Source: Desulfobacter sp. (GTDB lineage Bacteria > Desulfobacterota > Desulfobacteria > Desulfobacterales > Desulfobacteraceae). From it: a stretch of 13,145 nt of DNA. The stretch is from the NCBI GenBank assembly GCA_030145005.1, contig JAQYWJ010000029.1, positions 1 through 13,145 of the forward strand. Reading direction: 5' to 3'. The position numbers and the translations under genes were made by a program. This document shows positions 6,486 to 13,145 of this stretch, one piece after another. Positions within the stretch are counted from its first letter, which is position 1. Each line of letters begins with the position of its first letter. The notes under the pieces are model-generated. The model was not told where the DNA came from and made no database searches. It worked only from the letters and a program-made list of their open reading frames with translations.

Positions 6486-8747
6486 TTATTCCAACTCGTT
6501 CATCTGGGCGTCGTTGACAGCCACTGCCGCCATGTTGACAATATCTGAGACATCATCTGCACGCTGCAGCACATGGATGGTTTTTTTCATCCCCATGAGG
6601 ATGGGGCCGACAGCAACGGCGTTCCCCAGCTTAGCCAGCATTTTATAGGTGATATTACCCGATTGCAGGTCTGGAAAGATAAAAACATTTGCATCTCCCT
6701 TGAGGTTGGAGAAGGGATATTGATTTTTGACGATTTCCGGGTCTAGGGCAACGTTAGCCTGGATTTCCCCGTCTACCGTCAACTCCGGTGCCCATTCCTT
6801 GACCAGTTCGGTTGCTTTTTTCACTTTCAGGGTTAATGGGTGCTGGGCACTGCCGAAGTTGGAAAAGGAGAGCATGGCAACGCGTGGTGTGATATCAAAA
6901 TGCTGTGCCTGTTCAGCAGCCAGGATGGCGGTCTCAGCCAGCTCTTCTGCAGTCGGTTCAATGGTAACGGTCGTATCGGCACAGAAGATCACCTCTTTTT
7001 TGAACACCATCATATACAGGCCATGCACTTTGGACAAGCCCTCCTTTTTGCCAATCACTTCCATAGCCGGCAGGATGACATCAGGATAATGGGCATTGAT
7101 GCCGGAAAGCAGGGCATCCGCATCGCCTTGTTCCACCATGATGACGCCGAAATAATTTCTATCCTCCCGCAGGCGGCGACGTGCATCATAGCGTGTCATG
7201 CCCTTGCGTTGACGTTTGGCAAAAAGTATTTCCGCATATGCGTTGAGCTTTTCACTTTTGCGGGGGTTGATGATTTCCGTGCCGCGCAGATCGATATTGA
7301 GGGCCTTGGCTTTTTCGCGAATGACTTTATCATCGCCGATAAGAATCGGGATGGCAATCTTTTCGTCCAGCAGCACCTGTACCGAACGTAGAATTTTATC
7401 TTCTTTACCTTCCGGAAAGACTATCCGTTTAGGCGCTGCTTTCGCTTTGTTGATCATGGTACGCATGATCTCTTTTGAGTGCCCCTGCAGCGCCTCCAGG
7501 TGCTCAACGTATTTCGTCATGTCCAGGATGGGTCTGCGGGCGACACCGGAATCCATGGCGGCCTGTGCAACGGCGGGTGCCATGCGTAACAAGACCCGCG
7601 GATCAAAAGGTTTAGGGAGAAGATATTCCCGCCCGAATTTAATTTCATTGTTGCAGTAGGCCCGGCGTACTGAATCCGGAACATCTTCTTTTGCCAGTTG
7701 GGCAAGGGCATGGACTGCTGCCAGTTTCATATCTTCATTAATGGCGCTGGCTTGGGTGTCCAGAGCACCTCGAAAGAGGAACGGGAAGCACAGGACATTG
7801 TTTACCTGGTTATTGTAGTCAGAGCGTCCGGTGCCGATGATAACATCACCGCGCACCGATTTTGCATCGTCCGGAGTGATCTCCGGATCAGGATTGGCCA
7901 TGGCAAAAACAATGGGGTCTTTGGCCATGGTGCGCAGCATGTCGGCGGTAAGCGCCCCTTTGACTGAAACCCCGAAAAAGATATCCGCACCTTTCATCGC
8001 ATCGTCAAGGGTACGGGCATCCGTTTGCGCTGCCAAGCGCTCTTTGTACGGGTTCATACCCACAGTGCGGCCTTTATAGATAACACCCTTGGAATCGCAG
8101 AGGATAAGGTTGTTTTTGTTAATACCTATGGAGATTAGAAGGTTGGCGCAGGCAATGCCGGCGGCTCCGGCCCCGTTAAAGACAATCTTGACGTCTTCAA
8201 TCTTTTTTTCGACAAGTTCAAGCGCATTGACCATGCCGGCAGCGGCAATAATCGCTGTTCCGTGCTGGTCATCATGGAACACCGGGATGTTCATGGTTTT
8301 TTGCAGCTCTTCTTCAATGTAAAAGCACTCCGGGCCTTTGATATCTTCCAGGTTGATACCGCCAAAGGTCGGTTCAAGCAACTGCACTGTACGGATCAAT
8401 TCATCCGGATCTTTGGTGTTCAGTTCAATATCAAAAACATCGATATCGGCAAAACTCTTGAACAGAACGCCTTTCCCCTCCATAACCGGCTTACCGGCAA
8501 GCGCGCCAATATCTCCAAGACCGAGTACTGCCGTTCCGTTGGAGACAACGGCGACAAGATTTCCCTTGGCTGTATACTCATAGGCCATATCCGGTTCTTT
8601 TTCAATTGCCAGACAGGGTTTCGCAACACCTGGGCTGTAGGCGAGAGACAGATCTCTGCTTGTCGCGCATGGCTTGGTGGTAATGACTTCAATTTTACCT
8701 TTACGGCCGCTCCGGTGGTATTCCAGAGCATCAGTGAATTTTGGCAT
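6486..8747 (-). CDS. maeB: malic enzyme with C-terminal phosphotransacetylase-like domain (MaeB type)
   Basis: This cytosolic enzyme decarboxylates malate to pyruvate with reduction of NAD(P). Seen: the malic enzyme part covers about residues 1-410. It has SLAYSPGVA with Tyr37, GKGVLFKSFADID with Lys92 as the likely catalytic base, metal ligands Glu134-Asp135 (NLEDIKGPECF) and Asp160 (FHDDQHGT), and the nucleotide-binding loop NGAGAAGIA at 191-199. The phosphotransacetylase-like part runs from about 430 to 750, with RIVFPEGKED at 441-450, MVEQGDADALLSGI at 537-550 and FPDLQSGNITYK at 691-702. Family knowledge: in MaeB proteins this second domain is regulatory (acetyl-CoA sensing) and not a working transacetylase. 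The length of 753 is normal. ATG at 8747 has AAGGAAGGA a few bases upstream. NADP is the usual cofactor, but NAD cannot be excluded by eye. It lies on the same strand as sdhCAB, with a 553-base gap between them. Confidence 0.95.
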   Translation of the reverse strand: MPKFTDALEYHRSGRKGKIEVITTKPCATSRDLSLAYSPGVAKPCLAIEKEPDMAYEYTAKGNLVAVVSNGTAVLGLGDIGALAGKPVMEGKGVLFKSFADIDVFDIELNTKDPDELIRTVQLLEPTFGGINLEDIKGPECFYIEEELQKTMNIPVFHDDQHGTAIIAAAGMVNALELVEKKIEDVKIVFNGAGAAGIACANLLISIGINKNNLILCDSKGVIYKGRTVGMNPYKERLAAQTDARTLDDAMKGADIFFGVSVKGALTADMLRTMAKDPIVFAMANPDPEITPDDAKSVRGDVIIGTGRSDYNNQVNNVLCFPFLFRGALDTQASAINEDMKLAAVHALAQLAKEDVPDSVRRAYCNNEIKFGREYLLPKPFDPRVLLRMAPAVAQAAMDSGVARRPILDMTKYVEHLEALQGHSKEIMRTMINKAKAAPKRIVFPEGKEDKILRSVQVLLDEKIAIPILIGDDKVIREKAKALNIDLRGTEIINPRKSEKLNAYAEILFAKRQRKGMTRYDARRRLREDRNYFGVIMVEQGDADALLSGINAHYPDVILPAMEVIGKKEGLSKVHGLYMMVFKKEVIFCADTTVTIEPTAEELAETAILAAEQAQHFDITPRVAMLSFSNFGSAQHPLTLKVKKATELVKEWAPELTVDGEIQANVALDPEIVKNQYPFSNLKGDANVFIFPDLQSGNITYKMLAKLGNAVAVGPILMGMKKTIHVLQRADDVSDIVNMAAVAVNDAQMNELE

Positions 8748-8836
8748 TGTTCCTTCCTTTAATTATGATCAGGCAGGTGAGAGAATTGTACGATGCTGTT
8801 CCAGTATAAAGGCGCACCTGGTGACATCTTTATCCG

Positions 8837-8864
8837 GATGCGATCTGTTATTAATTATCGCATC
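8837..8864. promoter_or_regulatory. operator-like inverted repeat upstream of maeB
   Basis: Perfect 8-bp arms GATGCGAT (8837-8844) and ATCGCATC (8857-8864) are separated by 12 AT-rich bases. The centre lies about 100 bases before the maeB start. The arm spacing of about two helical turns suits a dimeric regulator; the regulator is unknown. Confidence 0.4.
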
Positions 8865-8917
8865 GCTAAATTTCTTTACTTATACTAATGATAGATAGCT
8901 TGATTATTTAGATTCTG

Positions 8918-9058
8918 TCAAGAACCAAACTCCAACCTTGCAGAAGTCATGAGGATTTTATCTTCAAGGCACTCAAGAAAGTCCATCCAACGCCGAATTG
9001 GGGTCAGAAAAATGAGCCCCATGCATTTTTTTATCTTAAGCACATCATTCAATTCCAC
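8918..9058 (-). pseudogene. small possible ORF or gene remnant, unknown
   Basis: An open frame of 46 codons starts at GTG 9058 and stops with TGA at 8918; an internal ATG lies at 9022. The frame stays open for about 16 further codons upstream, to a TAA near 9108. The predicted peptide has protein-like composition, for example LIFLTPIRRWMDFLECLED in its middle, but neither start has a convincing Shine-Dalgarno sequence and I recognise no family. It could be the 3' remnant of a decayed gene or mobile element, a small protein, or chance. Confidence is low. Confidence 0.25.
8999..9032 (+). terminator. weak terminator-like hairpin
   Basis: TGGGGTCA (8999-9006) pairs with TGA-G-CCCCA (9013-9021) with one bulged G and a six-base A-rich loop. 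Seven T residues follow after four bases (9026-9032). No + strand gene lies upstream, so its purpose is unclear. It also falls inside the small - strand open frame. Confidence 0.3.
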
Positions 9059-9164
9059 TAATTTTTCATAAAAAATAGACTTTAATGCAAAATAAAAACA
9101 GGTGTTTTAAGCCCAGGACAAATTAAATGAAAACCCTCTTAAAAAACAAGTCCATTAAAAATGC

Positions 9165-9193
9165 TTGACACCGACAGCCCGCTTAATTAGGTA
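9165..9193 (+). promoter_or_regulatory. candidate importer promoter (good -35, poor -10)
   Basis: A perfect TTGACA at 9165-9170 is followed 17 bases later by TAGGTA (9188-9193), which matches the -10 consensus only at its first two bases. If used, transcription would start near 9200, about 155 bases before the importer gene. Confidence 0.3.
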
Positions 9194-9270
9194 TGTAGCC
9201 AATACCTGATGCACAACACAAGGAAATATTAAGGAATTACCAAAAATTAAAGAAAACAAAGGATCTTAAA

Positions 9271-9313
9271 CCATTGGCGTACCGGAAAACCGGAAAGCCC
9301 ATGGTTTTTTTTT
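9271..9313 (+). terminator. intrinsic terminator in the importer leader (possible attenuator)
   Basis: CCATTGGCGTACCGG (9271-9285) pairs with CCGGAAAGCCCATGG (9290-9304) at 12 of 15 positions around an AAAA loop. Nine T residues follow directly (9305-9313). It reads on the + strand and ends 42 bases before the substrate-binding-protein ATG, so transcripts entering the importer operon from further upstream must cross it. With no + strand gene ahead of it, it is either an attenuator or the end of a short untranslated RNA. Confidence 0.7.
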
Positions 9314-9355
9314 GCCGAAAGTTTAACAACCACCATTTATAAAGGAAGAGTTACC

Positions 9356-10501
9356 ATGAAACAAAAACACCTTGTACTTGCAGTGCTTGTCATTATCCTA
9401 TCGATGCTTCCGGTATCAGGGGCCATGGCGGCAGACATTTACAAAATCGGAGGCATTTTCTCGGTCACCGGAAGGGCCTCGTTTTTGGGAGATCCTGAAA
9501 AGAAAACCATGGAAATGATGGTTGAACAGATCAATGCGGCCGGCGGCATTGATGGACATATGCTTGAGGCGGTGATTTATGATTCCGAAGGAGATCCTGC
9601 CAAAGCAGTATCCGCCGTAAACAAGCTGATCCACAAGGACAAGGTCATCGCCATCATCGGTCCCTCCACCACCCCCACCACCCTTGCCGTTGTTAATTTC
9701 ACCAAACGGGCCAAAGTGCCTCTGATCAGCTGTGCCGCCGGTATCAAGATCACCACCCCGGTGGATCCCTGGGTATTCAAAACCGCCCAGAGCGATTTAC
9801 TGGCCGTGGCTGCCGTGTACCAGCAGATGAAAGCCGCCGGCATTAAAAAGATCGGCATTCTCACGGTGTCCAACGCCTATGGCGAAAGCGGAAAAAAACA
9901 GCTTTTGGGCCAGGCGGAAAAATTCGGCATCCAGGTGGTATTAAATGAAAGCTTTGGTGCCAAAGATACCGACACCACGCCCCAGTTGGCTAAAATCAAG
10001 GCAGCCGGCCCGGACGCCATTGTGTGCTGGGGCACCAATCCCGGTCCGGCCGTGGTGGCAAAAAATGCAAAACAGCTTAAAATCGACATCCCGCTGTACC
10101 AGAGCCATGGGGTGGGGTCACCCAAGTTCATTGAACTGGCCGGGGATGCAGCCAACGGCAATATCCTGCCCACCGGCAAGATTCTTGTGACCAGCCTTCT
10201 GGATGATTCCGACCCCCAGAAAAAAGTACTTGAAGATTACCAAAAAGCCTATCAAAATAAATTTTCCGGAAACGTATCAGGGTTCGGCGGGTATGCCTAT
10301 GATGCCGTGAACCTTCTGGCCGGTGCATTAAAAGGCAGCAGCGGAGACAAGGGAAAAATCCGGGACAACCTGGAAGCCACCAAAGGTTACGTAGGTGCCA
10401 CAGGAGAATTCAACCTCACCCCCCAGGACCATAATGGTCTCTCCCCGGACGCCTTTGTCATGGTCGAGATCAAAAACGGCACCTGGACGCTGTTAAAATA
10501 G
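9356..10501 (+). CDS. livK: branched-chain-amino-acid-type ABC importer, periplasmic substrate-binding protein
   Basis: This periplasmic protein captures the substrate for the LivHMG(F) importer. Seen: 381 residues with a signal peptide (basic MKQKH, hydrophobic 6-20, AMA cleavage site after about residue 25). It has no lipobox, so it should be soluble. The mature part starts IYKIGGIFSVTG, as in the Peripla_BP_6 / LivJ-LivK family. Family features continue with EQINAAGGIDG near 57-67, IIGPSTTPTTLAV near 99-111 and GGYAYDAVNLL near 310-320. The true ligand may be leucine, isoleucine or valine, or a different amide or carboxylate; family members vary and the sequence does not settle it. ATG at 9356 is preceded by AAAGGAAGAG with six bases between. 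The gene is followed after 66 bases by livH. A terminator-shaped hairpin sits in its leader. Confidence 0.9.
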   Translation: MKQKHLVLAVLVIILSMLPVSGAMAADIYKIGGIFSVTGRASFLGDPEKKTMEMMVEQINAAGGIDGHMLEAVIYDSEGDPAKAVSAVNKLIHKDKVIAIIGPSTTPTTLAVVNFTKRAKVPLISCAAGIKITTPVDPWVFKTAQSDLLAVAAVYQQMKAAGIKKIGILTVSNAYGESGKKQLLGQAEKFGIQVVLNESFGAKDTDTTPQLAKIKAAGPDAIVCWGTNPGPAVVAKNAKQLKIDIPLYQSHGVGSPKFIELAGDAANGNILPTGKILVTSLLDDSDPQKKVLEDYQKAYQNKFSGNVSGFGGYAYDAVNLLAGALKGSSGDKGKIRDNLEATKGYVGATGEFNLTPQDHNGLSPDAFVMVEIKNGTWTLLK

Positions 10502-10567
10502 TGCCCGACCAAAAACCGTAAAAATTTCCAGGTTTTCGTTCAGACACAAAATAATTAAGAGGTTTTC

Positions 10568-11443
10568 ATGCAGGAAATTGTCCAATATCTGTTTTCAGGT
10601 ATTACCACCGGCGCCGTATATGCCGTGATCGCCGTGGGGCTGTCCATGCTGTACAGCTCCACGGAATTGATCAACTTTGCCCACGGGGAATTTGTCATGA
10701 TCGGCGCCCTTGCCATGGTGACGCTGTGGGTGCGTTTAGGGCTTCCGCTTCCCCTGGCCGTGGCAGGCGCCGTGGCAGCCGGGTGTGTGTTAGGGCTGGT
10801 GTTTGAGCGGCTTGCCATCCGTACGGCCAGAAATCCTGAGCCGATTACCCTAATTATTATTACAGTGGGGGCAGGCATTTTCCTGAAAGGCGCGGCCATG
10901 ATTGTCTGGGGAAAAGACCCCTTCAGCATGCCCTCCTTTTCCAGCCATGAATCCATTGAAATTTTTGGTGCCGCTCTTCTGCCCCAGAGCATTTGGATTG
11001 TTACAGCCGCCCTGGTGCTGGCAGGCGGTATCCATCTGTTCCTGAAACAGACGCTCACCGGCAAGGCCATGGTGGCCTGTGCCGTCAACAAAAAGGCAGC
11101 CTGGCTGTCGGGCATCCCGTCGGAAAAAATGGGGATTCTGGCCTTTGGCATCAGCGCCGGCTGCGGGGCGGTGGCAGGGATCTTCATTGCCCCCATCACC
11201 ATGAGTTCCTATGACATGGGCACCATTCTTGGGCTTAAAGGATTCTGTGCCGCCATGATCGGAGGGCTTGGCAGCCTGTGGGGGGCCTTTGCCGGAGGAC
11301 TGCTTCTGGGCATTCTGGAATCCTTGGGCGCAGGCCTTATCTCCTCGGGTCTGAAGGATGCCATAGCCTTTGTACTCCTACTTCTGATTCTTTACATCCG
11401 GCCGGGCGGACTGTTTGCGGCCAAAGAGGCCAAGCGGTTTTAG
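10568..11443 (+). CDS. livH: ABC importer permease, LivH family
   Basis: This is one of the two inner-membrane permeases of the importer. Seen: 291 residues, mostly hydrophobic, with about eight helices. The N-terminal family signature includes GAVYAVIAVGLSMLYSS near 15-31 and NFAHGEFVMIGA near 36-47. The cytoplasmic loop TGKAMVACAVNKKAAWLSGI near 164-183 is the region that contacts the ATPases. The late GGLGSLWGAFAGGLLLG near 233-249 and the C-terminal YIRPGGLF are typical. ATG at 10568 has AAGAGG five bases upstream. The stop codon TAG touches the livM ATG with no gap, indicating coupled translation. Confidence 0.93.
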   Translation: MQEIVQYLFSGITTGAVYAVIAVGLSMLYSSTELINFAHGEFVMIGALAMVTLWVRLGLPLPLAVAGAVAAGCVLGLVFERLAIRTARNPEPITLIIITVGAGIFLKGAAMIVWGKDPFSMPSFSSHESIEIFGAALLPQSIWIVTAALVLAGGIHLFLKQTLTGKAMVACAVNKKAAWLSGIPSEKMGILAFGISAGCGAVAGIFIAPITMSSYDMGTILGLKGFCAAMIGGLGSLWGAFAGGLLLGILESLGAGLISSGLKDAIAFVLLLLILYIRPGGLFAAKEAKRF

Positions 11444-12403
11444 ATGATGACGGATAAAAAAAAATATATCTGGATTGAATACCTGATTTTTGTCTGTGCG
11501 GTGTCGGCATTTGGACTTGTCACGGAAAACACCTATTATCTTCAGATCATGACCTTTATCGGGATTAACACCATTTTGGGATTGGGCCTTAACATGCTCA
11601 TGGGGTACACTGGCCAGGTCTCTTTAGGCCATGCCGCCTTTTACGGCATCGGGGCCTACACCACGGCCATCCTCTCCGGCACATACGGCATAAACCCCTG
11701 GCTGGCTCTCGTGTGCGCCGTGGCTGCCGCCGTGCTCATTGCCTTTATTGTGGGGCTTCCCACCCTGCGGCTTTCCGGCTATTACCTTGCCATGGGTACG
11801 CTCGGATTCGGCATGATTGTCAATATTGCGATTCGAGAGTGGGCCGACGTGACCGGTGGGGCATCGGGATTTGTGGGGATACCCGTGCTGGAGGCAGGCT
11901 CCCTGGTCTTCATGGCCGGGGCCGGTTACTATTTCCTTGTTTGGGCCATTGTGTTTGTCGCCATGATCATTTGCCGCAGGCTTCTTGCCTCCCGCACGGG
12001 TCGTGCGCTTCGGGCCATCCATGATGGAGAAAAAGCCGCCGTTGCCATAGGCATCAACACCCACTTTCTCAAACTTGAAATATTTATGTTTTCAGCCGCC
12101 CTGGGTGCGGTTGCAGGTTTTTTGTACGCCCATTTTGTCCTTTTTATCAGTCCTGAGTCATTCGGGTTTATGTTCTCTATAAAAATAGTCACCATGGTGG
12201 TGATCGGCGGCATGGCAAGCGTATGGGGGGCGCTGCTCGGTGCAGCCGTGCTAACCCTTCTGCCCGAAGTACTCCACGGATTTGCCGAATATGAAATGAT
12301 CATTTTCGGACTGATTTTAATGGTTGTCATGATATTCATGCCCCAGGGGCTGACCCGGGGCATCATGGATATGATCCGGACAGCCCGGAGGGCCAGGGCA
12401 TGA
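11444..12403 (+). CDS. livM: ABC importer permease, LivM family
   Basis: This is the second inner-membrane permease of the importer. Seen: 319 residues with about nine hydrophobic segments. Family signatures are LGLNMLMGYTGQVSLGHAAF near 48-67, GIGAYTTAIL after it, and LRLSGYYLAMGTLGFGM near 109-125. The ATPase-contact loop is TGRALRAIHDGEKAAVAIGI near 186-205. GGMASVWGALLGA near 252-264 and the C-terminal FMPQGLTRG complete the pattern. ATG at 11444 directly follows the livH stop, and a second ATG at 11447 is also possible; no strong Shine-Dalgarno sequence is seen, which fits translational coupling. The last four bases overlap the livG start (ATGA). Confidence 0.93.
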   Translation: MMTDKKKYIWIEYLIFVCAVSAFGLVTENTYYLQIMTFIGINTILGLGLNMLMGYTGQVSLGHAAFYGIGAYTTAILSGTYGINPWLALVCAVAAAVLIAFIVGLPTLRLSGYYLAMGTLGFGMIVNIAIREWADVTGGASGFVGIPVLEAGSLVFMAGAGYYFLVWAIVFVAMIICRRLLASRTGRALRAIHDGEKAAVAIGINTHFLKLEIFMFSAALGAVAGFLYAHFVLFISPESFGFMFSIKIVTMVVIGGMASVWGALLGAAVLTLLPEVLHGFAEYEMIIFGLILMVVMIFMPQGLTRGIMDMIRTARRARA

Positions 12404-13145
12404 TACTGTCACAACAAACGCCTGGGATCCGGGCTGAACAAATCCTTGAGGTGCGGGATCTGACCAAAATGTTCGGCGGCGTCAAGGCCCAGGACCAAAT
12501 CAGTTTCTCCATTGAAAAAGGCATTGTATGCGGACTGATCGGTCCAAACGGGGCCGGGAAAACCACGCTGTTCAACATGATTACCGGCATTTACCGACCC
12601 GATGCCGGCAAGGTGATCTTCAATGGAAAAGATATCAGAAAAACGCCCGTTCACAAACTGGTGAAAGCAGGTGTGGCCAGGACCTTCCAGCATGTGGAGC
12701 TCTTTTCATCCATGACCTTGCTGGAAAATATCATGGTGGGCATGCATGTGCGCACCAAAGCAGGCTTCTGGGCCGCTGTCACCCAGCTTCCGGCTATGAA
12801 AAAAGAAGAGCGGCAGTCCCGTCAACGGGCGGAAGAACTGCTTGAATTTACAGGCCTTTCCGCCGATGCTCATAAAATGGCAGGCGACCTGCCTGCAGGC
12901 CGACAGAAAACCGCACAGATCGCCCGGGCACTGGCTTCGGAACCCCTTCTTCTTCTGCTTGACGAACCGGCTGCCGGGTTGAACCCGGTTGAAACCTACG
13001 CCCTTGGCAAACTGATCCAAAAAATCAAACAATCCGGGATCACCATGATGCTGGTGGAACATGACATGAGCCTGGTTATGGGGATGTCTGACAAGGTGGT
13101 TGTTCTGGACCAAGGAAAGAAACTGGCCGAAGGCACACCCCGACA
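12400..13145 (+). CDS. livG: ABC importer ATP-binding protein, LivG family (3'-partial)
   Basis: This is the first of the two ATPases expected to drive the importer; the window ends inside it after 248 codons. The start ATG at 12400 overlaps the livM stop in an ATGA arrangement. Seen: Walker A GPNGAGKT at 48-55, Q-loop Gln97 in RTFQHVELF, signature LPAGRQ at 164-169 followed by IARAL, Walker B LLLLLDEP at 183-190 with Asp188-Glu189, D-loop AGLN at 192-195, and the switch His221 in LVEHDM. Family members are about 250-260 residues, so only a few residues are missing. The signature differs from LSGGQ, but Pro in place of Ser is common in this family. LivF is expected next. Confidence 0.93.
   Translation, partial: MILSQQTPGIRAEQILEVRDLTKMFGGVKAQDQISFSIEKGIVCGLIGPNGAGKTTLFNMITGIYRPDAGKVIFNGKDIRKTPVHKLVKAGVARTFQHVELFSSMTLLENIMVGMHVRTKAGFWAAVTQLPAMKKEERQSRQRAEELLEFTGLSADAHKMAGDLPAGRQKTAQIARALASEPLLLLLDEPAAGLNPVETYALGKLIQKIKQSGITMMLVEHDMSLVMGMSDKVVVLDQGKKLAEGTPR

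Larger units (their letters stand above)
8748..9355. other. divergent gene-free stretch between maeB and the importer operon
   Basis: 608 bases that must contain the maeB promoter (- strand) and the importer promoter (+ strand). They hold an 8-bp perfect palindrome (8837-8864), a small - strand open frame (8918-9058), a hairpin with a nearby T-run (8999-9032), a TTGACA box (9165-9170) and a strong terminator-shaped hairpin (9271-9313). A TATACT on the - strand near 8805 could be the maeB -10 box, but I see no good -35 partner. Confidence 0.6.

Noticed and set aside
9127..9168. Possible leader peptide of 13 codons (MKTLLKNKSIKNA) before the importer
   Set aside because: Only three branched-chain codons, none in a run that suits attenuation by ribosome stalling, and its stop overlaps the TTGACA box, so it would need another promoter upstream.
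9274..9342. 22-codon frame starting at TTG through the importer terminator and ending at the Shine-Dalgarno sequence of the substrate-binding protein
   Set aside because: It is made of the terminator arms and T-run, has a rare start, and is better explained as a structural element.
10502..10567. AAAACC/GGTTTT inverted repeat between the substrate-binding protein and livH
   Set aside because: Six A/T-heavy pairs with a long loop and no T-run, so neither a terminator nor a convincing RNA element.

Overview
The window most likely comes from a Gram-negative anaerobe of the sulfate-reducing Desulfobacterota (Desulfobacteraceae-like). This is inferred from the type B, dihaem succinate dehydrogenase/fumarate reductase in the order C-A-B, a fused malic enzyme next to it, and a branched-chain-amino-acid-type ABC importer. 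No rRNA or other marker gene is present, so the assignment is an inference.

Layout. (1) Positions 1-1494, + strand: a very AT-rich gene for a CBS-domain/DUF294 nucleotidyltransferase, probably cut at its 5' end by the window edge. Three sampled lines give 51 G/C in 180 bases, and codon use is unlike everything that follows. (2) Positions 1562-2374, - strand: a four-helix membrane protein of unknown function, convergent with gene 1. (3) Positions 2581-5932, - strand: the sdhCAB operon with an intrinsic terminator after sdhB and a good sigma-70 promoter about 240 bases before sdhC, which implies a leader of about 230 nt. (4) Positions 5933-6485: a gene-free stretch holding the sdh promoter and leader, a 12-bp tandem duplication, an AT-rich palindrome and a roughly 140-bp MITE-like element with 19-bp terminal inverted repeats. 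(5) Positions 6486-8747, - strand: maeB-type malic enzyme with a C-terminal phosphotransacetylase-like domain. (6) Positions 8748-9355: a divergent gene-free stretch with an 8-bp operator-like palindrome, a small possible ORF remnant and, just before the importer genes, a strong intrinsic-terminator structure on the + strand. (7) Positions 9356-13145, + strand: substrate-binding protein, two permeases (LivH, LivM) and the first ATPase (LivG, cut by the window end).

How the genes work together. SdhCAB interconverts succinate and fumarate with the menaquinone pool, and MaeB converts malate to pyruvate with reduction of NAD(P). With a fumarase encoded elsewhere they would link C4-dicarboxylate oxidation to pyruvate. 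The Liv-type importer brings in a branched-chain amino acid or another small amide or carboxylate. LivF is expected just beyond the window.

The observations most worth following are the terminator-shaped hairpin in the importer leader with a possible alternative pairing partner, the MITE-like element between maeB and the sdh promoter, and the sharp compositional break near 1500-1560, which is either gene transfer or an assembly join. I found no CRISPR array, tRNA or rRNA, and no clear new multi-gene system.
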